DNA of 64,000 nucleotides from Pomacea canaliculata (taxonomy: Eukaryota; Mollusca; Gastropoda; Architaenioglossa; Ampullariidae): contig NC_037590.1 of the NCBI RefSeq assembly GCF_003073045.1, forward strand, positions 8,265,042 to 8,329,041, given 5' to 3'. A model generated the notes under the pieces. That model did not search any database and was not told the origin of the DNA. It saw nothing but the letters and a program-made list of their open reading frames with translations. Of this stretch, positions 22,401 through 36,416 are shown piece by piece. Positions within the stretch are counted from its first letter, which is position 1, and every line of letters begins with the position of its first letter. The position numbers and the translations under genes were made by a program.

Positions 22401-23357
22401 TCTACCTTGTCGAGGCAAGTCTGGTGCTGTCTGTCACCTAGAAAAGAAAATCCCTCTTCAAACAAGATTTAAATATGGTCTTGTTCTTTCATCTCGTGAA
22501 TTTCTTGTCTAAATCTTGTTCGCGAGTGATTTCATTTTGTATCTGCTTGATGTTGAACAGAAAATGGCAAGATCCATGAGCAGACATGCAAATGTGAGTG
22601 CACGGGAGATATGTGTCAGTGTGTGCGTGTATCTATATATATATGAGATATCTAGATTATTCATTATATTACCTGTGATTCAAAGATCGCAGACTAAAGC
22701 TACCAATGGTCAATTCGCCAGACAAAGGTGGCCAATGGAATCGTCCAACGATTTTGAGGACAATGAACAACATTGGCATCAGAATCTGTATTTGACTAAG
22801 CAGCATTGATATCAGGTTCTGTCGTAAATAAAACATCAGTATCAAGGCTGTCAGGTCTACACCTAAATAAACATCAGTCTCAGATTCTGTGCGTTCGTCC
22901 AGGCTCGTTTGTAAGCTCGGTTTTGATTGGTTGATGAGTTCATGAGCAGACTAGTGCTCAAAAATAAAGCACGAATGGTTGCATGGAAACATTGTTTAAA
23001 CCTCTGACAAAATCTGTTCACACCAATGTTATAAATGTGTGTGTGTGTATATATATAAAGAAGAAAGCAGAAAATGCATTACTCGCGTTCATTCACGCTT
23101 TTATTTACTAGATTCTCATGTTTGTCGCTCAAATGCAACGCAGTATAATACACACAACACAACTGACAGCAATGGAATACAATACACTGCGATGCATTAT
23201 TGTACAACTCAAAGTTTTATTCCAGTCTTAGGAAGATCAATTTGCAACTAGAAAAACATTTTGGCGTGTGAGGCGAGCGGTACTGTACCTCAGGTATCAG
23301 AGGATTGATGATTCTCGCTCACTCTACCTTCCTATAGCAGCTACATTGACATATCAA

Positions 23358-23457
<100 letters not shown>

Positions 23458-24218
23458 CATAGACACGTGCACACAAGCGCGCACATTTCCAAACGCATAT
23501 GAATATAATTTTTCAGAACTGAAAGGTCAATAACCTTTTTAAAGTCGAGAAAGCCAAGCGTTCTATTGCTAAGAATGAAGGAATGTTTCTTTACAAAGTT
23601 AAACAGGTTACAAAGTTAATCACATAAGTAGTTGACATTTTCGTTGAAACATCCAGATATTAACAGTTTTTAATTGCTTAATGTGGCTGATTGTTTCCCA
23701 TGAGAAACTCTATTCCTGTAGCCTGTCAGGATGTAAGGAAGATAGATTGTGTGGTCCGCTAGTGTCGGGCGTGGCAAACTCAAACCTTTGTGTGGGTTTA
23801 AGGTCAAGAACCTCGGAAACAATACCAAAGTACACTTTTAGTACAGGACATTAACATTAACTGTCAGAGTTGCTTGACTGTTGCCAGAAATCTCTGTCAG
23901 GCAGTGTGTTCGTCCTTTGTGAACAAAACACGAGGTTGTGGTTGTACTAAACAGTCGCACGGCGCCTGCTGGTCTCATCCCGAGACTTGGCGAGGTCCTA
24001 TTTGTTTATTTGTTTATCCTGAAAGTCCGAGTGAAAAGAACAGCTACATTGATGCCTCGCTCTAATTATTATCATAGAATAAACATAAAGTTTGTTTACA
24101 TTATAAATAACAGTCTTCTTTCCACTTAGTTGCAATATTTGACTACTTGGTAACAAAACTGAGTGTAGCCTTATGGTAGAATCAATTCTTTTTCATGTTA
24201 TTCAATGTGATTTAATAG

Positions 24219-24320
24219 CTTCTCCCTTCACTCGGACATTTAGTGTGAATTAGTAGCTTCTCCCTTCACTTGGACATTTAGTGTGAATTAGTAGCTTCTC
24301 CCTTCACTTGGACATTTAGG
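24219..24320. repeat. 38-bp tandem repeat, about 2.7 copies
   Basis: Units begin TAGCTTCTCCCTTCACT and end TTTAGTGTGAAT; the first unit differs by one base (CTCGG for CTTGG). Confidence 0.85.
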
Positions 24321-25206
24321 TGGAAAGAAATCAGCGGCCGGAATAAGGTAGCTTGGTTTTTGTTTATAACATTTTTCTCCTTTTCAAAAAAAAAATCGAA
24401 TGTTTTTATTGGGATAACAGCATTAAATGACAGACAGTTCATCTTATTAACTGTAAGAGGCGACAAACATTAGGCATCTACAATGAAGTCAACTCTCAGA
24501 CCACACACAAGGCAAACAAGAGCATGTGCACTGAAGTGGAACATCAACAGCGTGACACGAGTTTGCTTTTTTCGTCGATGTACACTTCATGTCCTGTCGT
24601 ACCTGGGGTAACATTGTCCCTCAGCGATGTTGTACAGTCACAAAAATAGCTTTTTGCTACTATTATCACTTTGCTTTGTTTGTTTGCTGGCGTGCATGAA
24701 AACATAATGTTTGCATGCGTTATAGAAGGAGGATAGGAGAAAGAGTTTTGCTGTATGTGGTGTTATGATTTGGTATTAAGCGATTATGCAGTTTTGAAGT
24801 CTAACAAACCTTCATGTACAGAGTTCACACCGGTTTTCCAACTGTTTTCTGTGCCTGTCCTTGGGTGAGCCCGGAACTAGCGGGATTCAGACCTCGCTCG
24901 TCTGGGGCGGCAGTCATGAAGCAAGGGCAAGGCGTTGCCCTCGGAAAACATGGGGAACGACAGGACAAAAGTCTTGTTTCCAAAGTTCTATAATGGTATC
25001 CACCCCACAGATATTGTTTTACCTCTGAGGTCTTTGTTATAAGGTGGTGACAAGGATGCTCTGGGGGTAGAGAAACATAAAGTAACATCCGAGGGGTGTG
25101 GGCACAGCCCTGTAACTACGAAACTAAGACGCTTTTCCTTGAGGTCCCCACTTGGGGAAAGGACTTGCTCTGGCTTCATGACTACGACTCCAGGTGTCTA
25201 CACTGT

Positions 25207-28040
<2,834 letters not shown>

Positions 28041-28250
28041 TGTAGACGTTGTAGTGATGCCAGACGATGTCGGCGATGTCGGTGGACAAGGACGTTGATG
28101 AAGGTGTGCGGCAAGGCGGCGCGTGACGACAGTTATAGCCACACGGAGGAGGGCGGCTTCCCCTCAATGCTCGCATTTCCGTGCGTCATAGCCGCGCATA
28201 GGTCATCATCATAACCGTTAACCTCTTGTCGGGCCACCCAGCTCAAAGGT
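28041..28250 (-). promoter_or_regulatory. 5' UTR and proximal flank of gene F
   Basis: Contains a short run of GATGCCAGAC/GATGTCGGCGATGTCGG units at 28057-28082, corresponding to the 10-bp repeat of A to C, and CCGTTAACCTCTTGTCGGG at 28217, the counterpart of the GTTAACCC block. No clear TATA box. Confidence 0.5.
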
Positions 28251-29545
28251 GATCACACTCAGTCAACATTCGTTTTTAAAAGCGCGTGATATTATTCTAA
28301 CAAAGCAAAGTATACTAGACTTACATGGAAAGTGTGTTTGATTTCACATCCTGGCCTAGATGTTCACCTTTCAAACATCAAGGCGGGTTTAAAGGTCGCG
28401 AAGTTTGTTTTTTTTTAAATTTTAAACAGTTCAGTCATGTAGTCTGACCAGAGCCGAGGCCAAGATTCCACGTCATCCAGGCGTTATTTACAAACACTGA
28501 CCATGTGACGTGTCAGTGGAGCAGGGAAATCGGTTTAGAAGCGAAAGGGTTAAGTCTGTCCAGCTCCACGTGTGTGAAGTTCCTGTTATTTCCCGGCCAC
28601 GCTCACCTCCGGGGACTTTCCCCAAAGATCCGCAGTAATAACGCTATTTATAGCTCCACCTGGACTTTACCTGGACCTGGACTTTCCGGCGAACGCCAAC
28701 GCGCTGACTGTTGGAATCCTCCCATCCTGTTTGTCGTGGCCGTTAGACTGTCTCGAGACTCACACAGGGAAAGCAGGCTCCCTCCCACCTTACTTGGAAA
28801 AAACACACTCAGTCTGAACTGCCTGCGTGTACAGGAGACAGGAGGGTCTCCTTCCCTCCCATGTAGTGTCAGAGAGAAGTCACCGTTGTCAATAGCAACG
28901 CGACGCCACAAAGGTAGCAGCCGTAGAAAATCCTGTCTGGTGTGTCCGTTGAGCAAGACTTTCCTCATTAATATGGTGATAATGAGGGACACTACTGGAG
29001 TAAAAATTGTGGTAATGAGGAAGCTAAGGGGTAATGAGGTGCTACGGAGAATGAAGATGGTAATGAGGCACTACGGAGGTAAAGACAGTAGTAAAAGCAG
29101 ATAGAAACTAGTGAAGGTGGCACACTGTGTGCATAATGACGGTATAGATAATAGAAGTGGTGCACTGTGTGCATGCAAGCACAAGAAGGTCGTCTGGCGG
29201 TTTTGTTTTGTTATTGTTATATAGTTGGGTTTTATTGTTTGTTTGTTTTTTTTGGCCAGCCTGTGATGACAACACCGCGGAAGGATCTGCTACACTTGCG
29301 TGCACGTCGTCTCCATACCGGACATACTTCTCTCCAGGTCGTTGTCGAGCTCGGAACACCTTCCTCTTTCCTCGTGAATGATAGAGGGATAACCCTCACC
29401 TACGCTAAAAGTAGAATACGAGGGTAAAGCTGATGTTTACATATGACTGTGTTTAGGAGGATCTGTTTACGCGTGTTTACACTGTGACACTATCGTATGA
29501 ACCGCTCACAACTTCAAACACACAACAACAAAAAAACGTTGATTG
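28251..29545. other. upstream region of gene F; no gene supported
   Basis: A block near 28535-28580 (GCGAAAGGGTTAAGTCTGTC) resembles the distal block of genes A to C. GGTAATGAGG-type short repeats lie near 28975-29075. An open frame of 199 codons on the plus strand (28505-29104) shows no recognisable domain and I do not call it a gene. Confidence 0.45.
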
Positions 29546-29560
29546 AAGGTGAAAGACTTG

Positions 29561-29566
29561 TTTATT
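29561..29566 (-). other. probable poly(A) signal of gene G
   Basis: Minus-strand AATAAA in the context GACTTGTTTATTGGCGAAGT, close to the context of the signals of genes B and C (GGTTTATTGGCGAAGTGG). It lies about 780 nt 3' of the stop of gene G. Confidence 0.5.
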
Positions 29567-29804
29567 GGCGAAGTCTAGCATTTACAAGCTGCAGCTTTTA
29601 TATCACACAACTTCCTGTAAAACACCATGTCACGGTGCTAAAAATAATCATGACGAGGTTACGCTTGACTTCTCCTTCAGCTCGGCTGTCTTCACGCTCA
29701 CGTGTGAAAAATAAACTCGTAAATTTGAATATACATCGCTGGGTCAGGAAGCTGGGGGCTAGGGCGTGGTGACAATGCAGATAACCTAGTCTCACGTACG
29801 ACTG

Positions 29805-29905
29805 ATGGTAAGAAAGAACGAACGAAAGAAAGAAAAAAGAGAGAACAAAAAAGAAAGAAAAAATAAACAAATAAACAAACAAAAGAAAGAAAGAAAGAAA
29901 AAGAT
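29805..29905. repeat. purine-rich GAAA/GAAC simple repeat
   Basis: AAGAAAGAACGAACGAAAGA and similar units, within the presumed 3' UTR of gene G. Confidence 0.8.
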
Positions 29906-30345
29906 GGAAGAAAATAAGTAGAGTTATTTAGCTTTCTAATGCTACAAAAATTCCCTTGACATCATTGTCATTTCCTTGCAATGTGCATTGGTATAGTTTC
30001 TGCGTCCAAGCAAAACATTCGCTAAAAGATAATTTTTAAAATACATAAAAGCGGGTAGCTCAAATCAAAGAGTTGTACAACAGCATCAAAGAGTTCTTTG
30101 GTTTAAGATTCAGTCCCCCAAACCCCTACAGGTATGTTCACATAACCTTTGTTCCCCTGTCACTATTGTTGTCACACACGGGGTGGATTCTCATGCAACC
30201 CATTACAGGACCACGAGGATGACATCGCTCATTCAATGTCGGAGGCTCCTCTACCCATCTTGGCTCTTCCTTCGCACACACACACACCCCACACACCCCC
30301 CACACACCCACTTCTGAACGAGACTGCGAGGTTCGTTGACAAACA

Positions 30346-31405
30346 CTAATCCCAGGAGCCATGCTTTCGTCTGACATTATCGTGGTCCCGCCTCCTCTCG
30401 TCGTCCGACACCAGCCCCCAGTACTGTCGGTAGTTGTCGCACAGGGTGGTGTCGGACACCTTGGCGGTGGCGGCGGCGCCGGTGGCTGCGGCGTTCACAC
30501 AGAAGGCCGGCGGACGGCGGTTCAACCGCCTCCACTCCTGGCAGCGTTCATTGAGGATCAGCCCGATCACTCGTGAGGGAATAAAGTTCGATCCCCCTGG
30601 AGTTGAGCCCGGTACTTTCCCGGGAGCCTGGCACACGCCTTGCCCTGGAGGGTAACCTGGACAAAATGTGAACATAGTACACACGTTATCATGTGAACAC
30701 GAGTGCATTGTTATATAAACACAGGAAGCACATTGTCGTGTGAACACAGCATGACATTTGTGAACACAAGGCAAGACACTGTCGTGCGAACAAAAACACT
30801 TTATTGCCATAGTTTGAGCTCCGCACTGCGGACTAAAAGAAATGTTAAAAAGAATGTGGACAGAATACAACACATTGTTGTGTGAACACGGTAAGCACAT
30901 CGACATAATGTAAAATGTAGTGCAAATCATTCTCAAATGAACACACTGATCACAAGCTGCAATAAAGGTTTGTGGTTGGTGTTGCACAGTGAATGTTCCT
31001 CCAGATATTTCTGTTTTTGTCCATCTCTCTACAGCGTATTTTCCTGCTGCACAGTTTATTTCCTCTGTAGGCAGATCCTTTTCGAAAAGTTCAATATAAC
31101 CGAGAGTATACAGTGTGTTTTGATGTGAATTGTGCAGTTGCAGTAATGAGTGTATTTCAAAGTATAAACAGTATCCAGTGCATGTTAAAGTATAACCAAT
31201 GCACACTGTTTTGAAATACATTTTTCGGCACTGGTTGTCTAGGAGTTTTACATCAATACAATATAAAAATAATTGTGAACTATCGTAGGCTTTTAAAGAA
31301 AAAGATGGACATACCCCGTTCCTCTCTCGACTGTGGATGAGAAAGGACGAGAATCGAACTCAACATCGTCACTATGACGACAGCTGCCAGCAGTCGACGA
31401 TCCAT
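30346..31405 (-). CDS. secreted Cys peptide, gene G (133 aa)
   Basis: The largest member. Coding exon 1 is 31405-31315 and exon 2 is 30656-30346. Exon 1 encodes MDRRLLAAVVIVTMLSSILV then LSHPQSREER and ends in phase 1 (CGG G|GTATGT); exon 2 follows TTTTGTCCAG and joins as Gly. The mature part starts Gly/Pro-rich (YPPGQGVCQAPGK), then RVIGLILNERC with Cys69, QEW, 13 residues, AFC with Cys83, an Ala-rich linker, Cys103, NYRQYWGLVSDDERRR and a basic end. Cys39 and Cys103 could form a second disulfide. A 5'-UTR exon (about 31840-31776, donor CAG|GTAAGA) is predicted, splicing to the acceptor at 31429-31430 just before the coding exon. An upstream in-frame ATG at 31465 would lie in that intron and is not used in this model. 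The intron between coding exons is 658 bp. Confidence 0.8.
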
Positions 31406-31863
31406 TGCTTGTCTTTGATGCCAAATAGCTGAAGAAAATAACTCTTTGGAGACACCTGCTGACAAAATATTTTAAATAGATTCTGTACTATCCCTTTATT
31501 ACATCAAATCAACAACAATTAGTTCTTCAGCTCTCGTCTAAGCAGACATAATAGCAACAGTTTGAGAAGCAAAACCATCGGAGACCTGACCGTAGGGGGA
31601 AGAGGGATGGCATGGAAGCGGAAATTGATATTTTACACCGAAGCAGCAAGTGGAAGGTTATTTTGTGGTAAAGAAGCCGGTCATGGAACAGATGCAACAT
31701 GCAGAGAATTTTCGTTTAAAACTTAATTGGCAACTTATTCTGACACCCGTTCTTACGATCACTATTTCGTCTTACCTGTCTGTTGCTCTTGAGACGTCAC
31801 TTGAAGATCTGGGTAGGTTTCAACGATGGCACGTCACTGGGTCCCCGAGTTTCAAGTGTGCAG

Positions 31864-31871
31864 CTTATATA
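31864..31871 (-). promoter_or_regulatory. TATA box of gene G
   Basis: Minus-strand TATATAAG, about 90 bp upstream of the predicted 5'-UTR donor at 31775. A start near 31840 would give a short noncoding first exon. Confidence 0.6.
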
Positions 31872-31879
31872 AAGCGTGC

Positions 31880-32528
31880 AGCAGGGGTCAAGAGGAAGAG
31901 GTCAGCGGTTTTCTTCCCTTGTCTGACATTGAAATTAATCTTGGAAGTGGAGTTTCCTGTACGACTTTCCTGAAAACCCTTGTCTATTAGGCCAAAAGAT
32001 GACTAAAAAAAAAGGAACACAGGATGAATGTATTTTCCTTATCCAGTTTTTGTTTTCTTTCATTCGAGTTTTATTAATGATGTTATCGCAACCTTCGTTA
32101 TCTGAAGGGTTAAAAATCTACGTGCGGAGTTGGGTAGAGTCGCATTACCTGTTTGTACAGAGTTTATGGGTAATAAGTTTGGAGGCAGCACATTGTACGA
32201 TGCGTAGAAAAGACTATTTACCGATTAATCATACGTACGCATTGTGTTTCTAATTATTTCTGCAAATGTCTAAGTTGCCCGCATTTTTTAATTAAAGGGA
32301 CATAACTCAACATAGGACGCTAGCAACCTAGTGTAGTATCGTCCCCTTCTTGTGAGCATTTGCTCAGATGAACCTGTGAAAGATTTGACTAATCTACAGA
32401 AAATTATTCGCTTGGAAAAAAGAAAATAAAAAAGCAAAGCTAACATCCTGTTTTAAAGTATTAATGTTTCGGCTTGATCGGAGATAACGAAAAGTTCAGC
32501 TGGTACAGGCGGGTGAGTGAAGATGGTC
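31880..32528. other. intergenic, nothing recognised
   Basis: AT-rich unique-looking sequence upstream of gene G; no gene, repeat or transposon end identified. Confidence 0.45.
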
Positions 32529-32726
32529 GATCTAGAAAAGACCTGGGCAAAGGCCGGCCCGCCTCCTGTCTCTGACCGGCCGGCCCGCTGGCCCGCCTGC
32601 CAGTATATATACTATATATACAGTATTGGGTAAAACTGAGTTAACTATATTAGTCCGGCCCTCTAAAACCATCCCAATTTCTCATGCGGCCCCTTGGGAA
32701 AATTAATTGCCCTCCCCTGATCTAGA
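32529..32726. mobile_element. hAT-type MITE with 8-bp target duplication
   Basis: GATCTAGA occurs at 32529-32536 and again at 32719-32726, immediately flanking a 182-bp insert. The right end, read inward on the minus strand, is AGGGGAGGGCAATTAATTTT, a common hAT terminus; the left end AAAGACCTGGGCAAAGGCC resembles it over GGGCAA. The interior GGCCGG/GGCCCG-rich part and TTAGAGGGCCGG are typical of this MITE class. The intact target duplication suggests the copy has not lost its ends. Confidence 0.85.
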
Positions 32727-34239
32727 ACTATGTATGTGAAGCGGTGATCCGTGGTTTTGAACGCTTCGTGAAACTCTTGTTGACACAAATGTCACTGAGC
32801 AATAGATTCTGAATTCATAGCACAATAAGAATTTTTAAAATCAGATAACTGAAACGTATAAACGTGCAACCGGAGTCGAGTGTTGGTATTGAGAGAGAGA
32901 ACATAGACAGAGCCTCGCGCATGGTACTTCAGTGTGTGAGAGAGAGAGAAAGGACAACTCTTTATTTACTAGTGTAACAGAATGAGTAACGTTTGTAGGT
33001 TTTTTTTTGTTTTTTTTTTTTTTAAACATCTCGATTTAAGGAAAGGAAACTAAAATGCTACTACAAAATAAAGGCCTTAAAATAATGGAAAATTAACGAG
33101 AGAAAATTAATGATAAATTAATTTAGGCATAAAGATGATAATGTTTCATTTGACAGCAATTTTTTTAAATAATGCATCAGTAACATATGGTGCACATTTG
33201 TTTTCTCATTGTTAGTGATTGTGTGTTTATGTTAGGTGGGAGGTCTCTACAGCGATCTAAGGTTTGATACAGATTTTGGAGAGAGAGAGAGAGAGAGGGT
33301 GGGAGGAGAGAGGGTGGGAGGAGAGAGGGTGGGATACACGCAACATTCAAATCATTAAATTTCTTTCTTTCGCTCGTCTTTTTATTTTCTCTTTTTTTTT
33401 CCATTTATGTTGTCAGTTAAAAAAAGCTTATAACGTATGTTTCAGCAGACAGGGAAGAAGCAGCTCTTCCTCACTGAAACTGTGAAATTAATGACGACTT
33501 TGCCTCTAGATGCGGGCTTGAGTTTATCAACGTCAGGAGTGGTCCTTTAATTACAACATTTGGACACAGATATACGAAAGTCGTTGTGGTAAACAATTTG
33601 TTTTATTTCAAGGTGTATTCCATGTGGCAGACAAATATAAATGCACCGTAGTAACACGTTATATAGCTATGTACTCCACAATCTATCATCATCATCACAC
33701 ACAAGCAATGGTGTACCTCCTGACTCCCATCTTTCTGACCTCTGTCTAATGTCAGCAGTGTCAAGGATTTCTTTTCTGCGATTGTTCCGGAGAGTTGTGA
33801 TGTTGCGATGTCACACCAAGCTAGTTGTGCTCGTTGTGCTCGTTGTGCTCCACTGCAGACATCGAGCTGCTGTGGGAGGCTGGTCCCTCCCATCACCCTT
33901 TACTCTAACAGTTGTGTATATGTCACAGTGTTTCTGCCTGCGAGGCCCATCACCGAGAATTGTGTTTTGAGTTTCCATACAAGTGTTAAACAAACTTCGA
34001 ACTTTTTAGTTATATTTGAAGAATATATGAAGAACTTTTTATGGAAGATTTCATGCAGTGGACTCCATTGCCGACGGCATCGACTGTGGTGATGGCATTC
34101 GCCTTCTTCACCTAAGTGGCTGCGCTCTCTTGTTGTGAGACACTGGGATCCTACCTTTGATGTTATTTAATAACGACTTCCGATGGCTGCTGGGCAAAAT
34201 TATTTTAATTTTGTTTAGTGCCTGCTGTTTAAGAGGATA
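32727..34239. other. intergenic with simple repeats
   Basis: T-rich run near 33000-33023, (GA)n with GGGAGGAGAGAGGGT tandem units at 33281-33333, GTGCTCGTT triplets near 33826-33850. No gene supported. Confidence 0.5.
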
Positions 34240-34437
34240 CAATGTACACTAAATGTCCACTAACTGTACACTAAATGTCCACTAGCTGTACACTAAATGT
34301 CCACTAACTGTACACTAAATGTCCACTAGCTGTACACTAAATGTCCAGTAGCTGTACACTAAATGTACACTAGCTGTACACTAACTGTCCACTAACTGTA
34401 CACTAAATGTCCAGTAGCTGTACGCTAAACGTCGACT
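34240..34437. repeat. 22-bp minisatellite made of two related 11-mers
   Basis: Units alternate TGTACACTAAA and TGTCCACTAAC/TGTCCACTAGC for about nine 22-bp periods, decaying at the right end. Confidence 0.9.
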
Positions 34438-34526
34438 ATGTGTGTATAAGGTTCTCATATAGCTGGCACCAGTTGCCTTTTTAAAATAAAAGACGTTAAC
34501 CATCATGTAATGTCTCATTTTATGAA

Positions 34527-34553
34527 GATTAATTAATTAATTAATTAATTAAT
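34527..34553. repeat. (TTAA)n-type simple repeat
   Basis: Seven near-perfect TTAA/ATTA tetranucleotides in a row. Confidence 0.9.
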
Positions 34554-34659
34554 TTCCCGGAAGGGATTATTCAAGATGTTTAGTACTTTGTAAAACCACT
34601 CTCACGGAGTTGAATGGGAAGTGGACAGCACGCGATGCCCAGCAGCGAGACAGCGTCAC

Positions 34660-34800
34660 AAAGCGTGACGTCACTCAACAATGACGTCAAGCCCCGGCGA
34701 CAGAGAACAAACGCGCGTCAGTAACAGCAAGGCTTGTTTTTATCTGGCCTACCCCTCTAGGGACAAATAAAATGAAATCGCTGGAAAATGACGTCAAGAG
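34660..34800. promoter_or_regulatory. cluster of three perfect CRE sites
   Basis: TGACGTCA palindromes lie at 34666-34673, 34682-34689 and 34789-34796. The eight-base site is the canonical CREB/ATF binding sequence. The region lies about 1.7 kb upstream of the receptor gene start and about 2.9 kb upstream of gene G on the other strand. Confidence 0.55.
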
Positions 34801-36368
34801 TCGTCTGCTTATTCGCACTTCCAGCGAAAAGTGAGTGGACTGAACTTCGCGGGAAACTAATTTTTGTTTTTAAGAAAAGGTAAGAGAAATGTCTGACACT
34901 CGATATGGTAGATGCTGTGATTGTAGTGTTTGTGTGTTTATGCGTGTGAGCGACGAGCTTCATCAGACCCATCCATCAGCAGCAAGCGACTCTGACGTAA
35001 CACCAAACACACGTATATTACTGCAGTAGGTAGACTAGAACGTGAACGTGATCTGTAGTAACTTGTGAGATTTGACTTAATATCATCCTTCCTGCAGGTT
35101 CTTTCTAGTCTAACCTACGTCACGCCCTTTGCTCTCTGCTTTTCACAGCCGCAATCTTCTTCAGTCGCAGTTCAGTAGCTCTCGTGATTATTACCTTCTG
35201 CTGTTAAATATGTGATATTATTATTATTATTCACCGGATTTTGTAAGATGAGTCTTCGACTTTAAATCTGTTGTGATTTCCCTTTGATCAAAGCAACAAC
35301 CCCTCCAGTATTTTAGTATTTTTATAAGAAAAAATGGTTAGGAAATGTCATAGCTAAAATAAAATGTAAGTGATTTTGAAAGTTTGATTTAAAACTTTCA
35401 TTTAAGATTTTGTTCAGAAAAATCAAGTCTGTTGATATGAAAATGATGTTCATAAAATATTTCTTTGAGGCTGAGGCACAAATAATGCTTGCCTTTCTTA
35501 CCTGTCAGTGGGTTTGTTTTTTGGGGGTTTTTTTAGGAGGTGAGATGTTATTTGCCTGTTTGCTTTTATTTTCATCAGCAGGGTCCGCGCATCTTTATCA
35601 ACAAAGGCTAGAAGGAAATAAAAAAGTTTATTTTTCTCTTTAGATCCCGTATAACTTGCAGTCTACAGATGAAAGCGAGATCTAGTGGAACATTCTAGAT
35701 TGTTACAAGAGTTGTAGTTGTTCTCGGCGTTTCTACAATGTCGATGCATTTGTTTCAACCTACCTGCCTCTCTTCTTCATTTAGCAAACAAACTGCCGAA
35801 TCACAATTTATTTTCATATCGCGCAAAGATATAGTACTTGCTACAGCAACAGAATGTCTCCACACTAGAGGATGGAAAGTCGTCATTGTTGTCATTCTCA
35901 TCAATTGAAAAGGGTGTGGTAATAATTTCTTTATTAAAATTATGAGTACATTTTCCTGCTGGGAGCTTGCTCATAGGCGTGCAATCATGATTGCTACGTA
36001 ATAACTGTTACTGTGATATTACTGTGATATTACTGTGATATTATTGTGATTACTGTTGTCATTCTGCAAGTGTATCTACATTTGTATTGTAACTGGATTT
36101 CATTGCTGTGACATTTGCCACCATAACAAAGGCAAATAAAAACATTGAAGTGTTCAATAAAGCGTTATTAAACCGTCTATATATTTTTACATCGGGTGTG
36201 GGTTTTATTGTTAGTACATCTTTCACCCTAACAAAGGTAAATAAACAAATAAATGATTAGAGTTGTGGTTGTGGTTGTGTCGTTGGACAGTAGACTTAAT
36301 TACTTTAGCTAAACTCTAAAAATTGATTGGTTTAAGCATAGTTTTAATTCTGAGAATATTTTTCTGTG
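34801..36368. other. intergenic, nothing recognised
   Basis: AT-rich; four copies of TTACTGTGATA-like 13-mers at 36008-36050. No gene supported. Confidence 0.45.
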
Positions 36369-36376
36369 TATAAAAA
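36369..36376 (+). promoter_or_regulatory. TATA box of the receptor gene
   Basis: TATAAAAA 41 bp upstream of the ATG at 36417; a start near 36400 would give a 5' UTR of under 20 nt. Confidence 0.5.
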
Positions 36377-36416
36377 GCCTGAAAGTGAGGAGAAGCAATC
36401 CGGCCCCTGACTCACG

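Noticed and set aside
28505-29104. 199-codon plus-strand open frame upstream of gene F
   Set aside because: No domain, no signal peptide, no clear promoter or codon pattern, and an overlapping minus frame of 114 codons is equally open.
33603-33896. minus-strand frame with a C-x13-WC pair resembling the peptide family
   Set aside because: No hydrophobic helix before the first Cys, the loop is a short tandem repeat (AQRAQRAQ), and no leader exon in reach.
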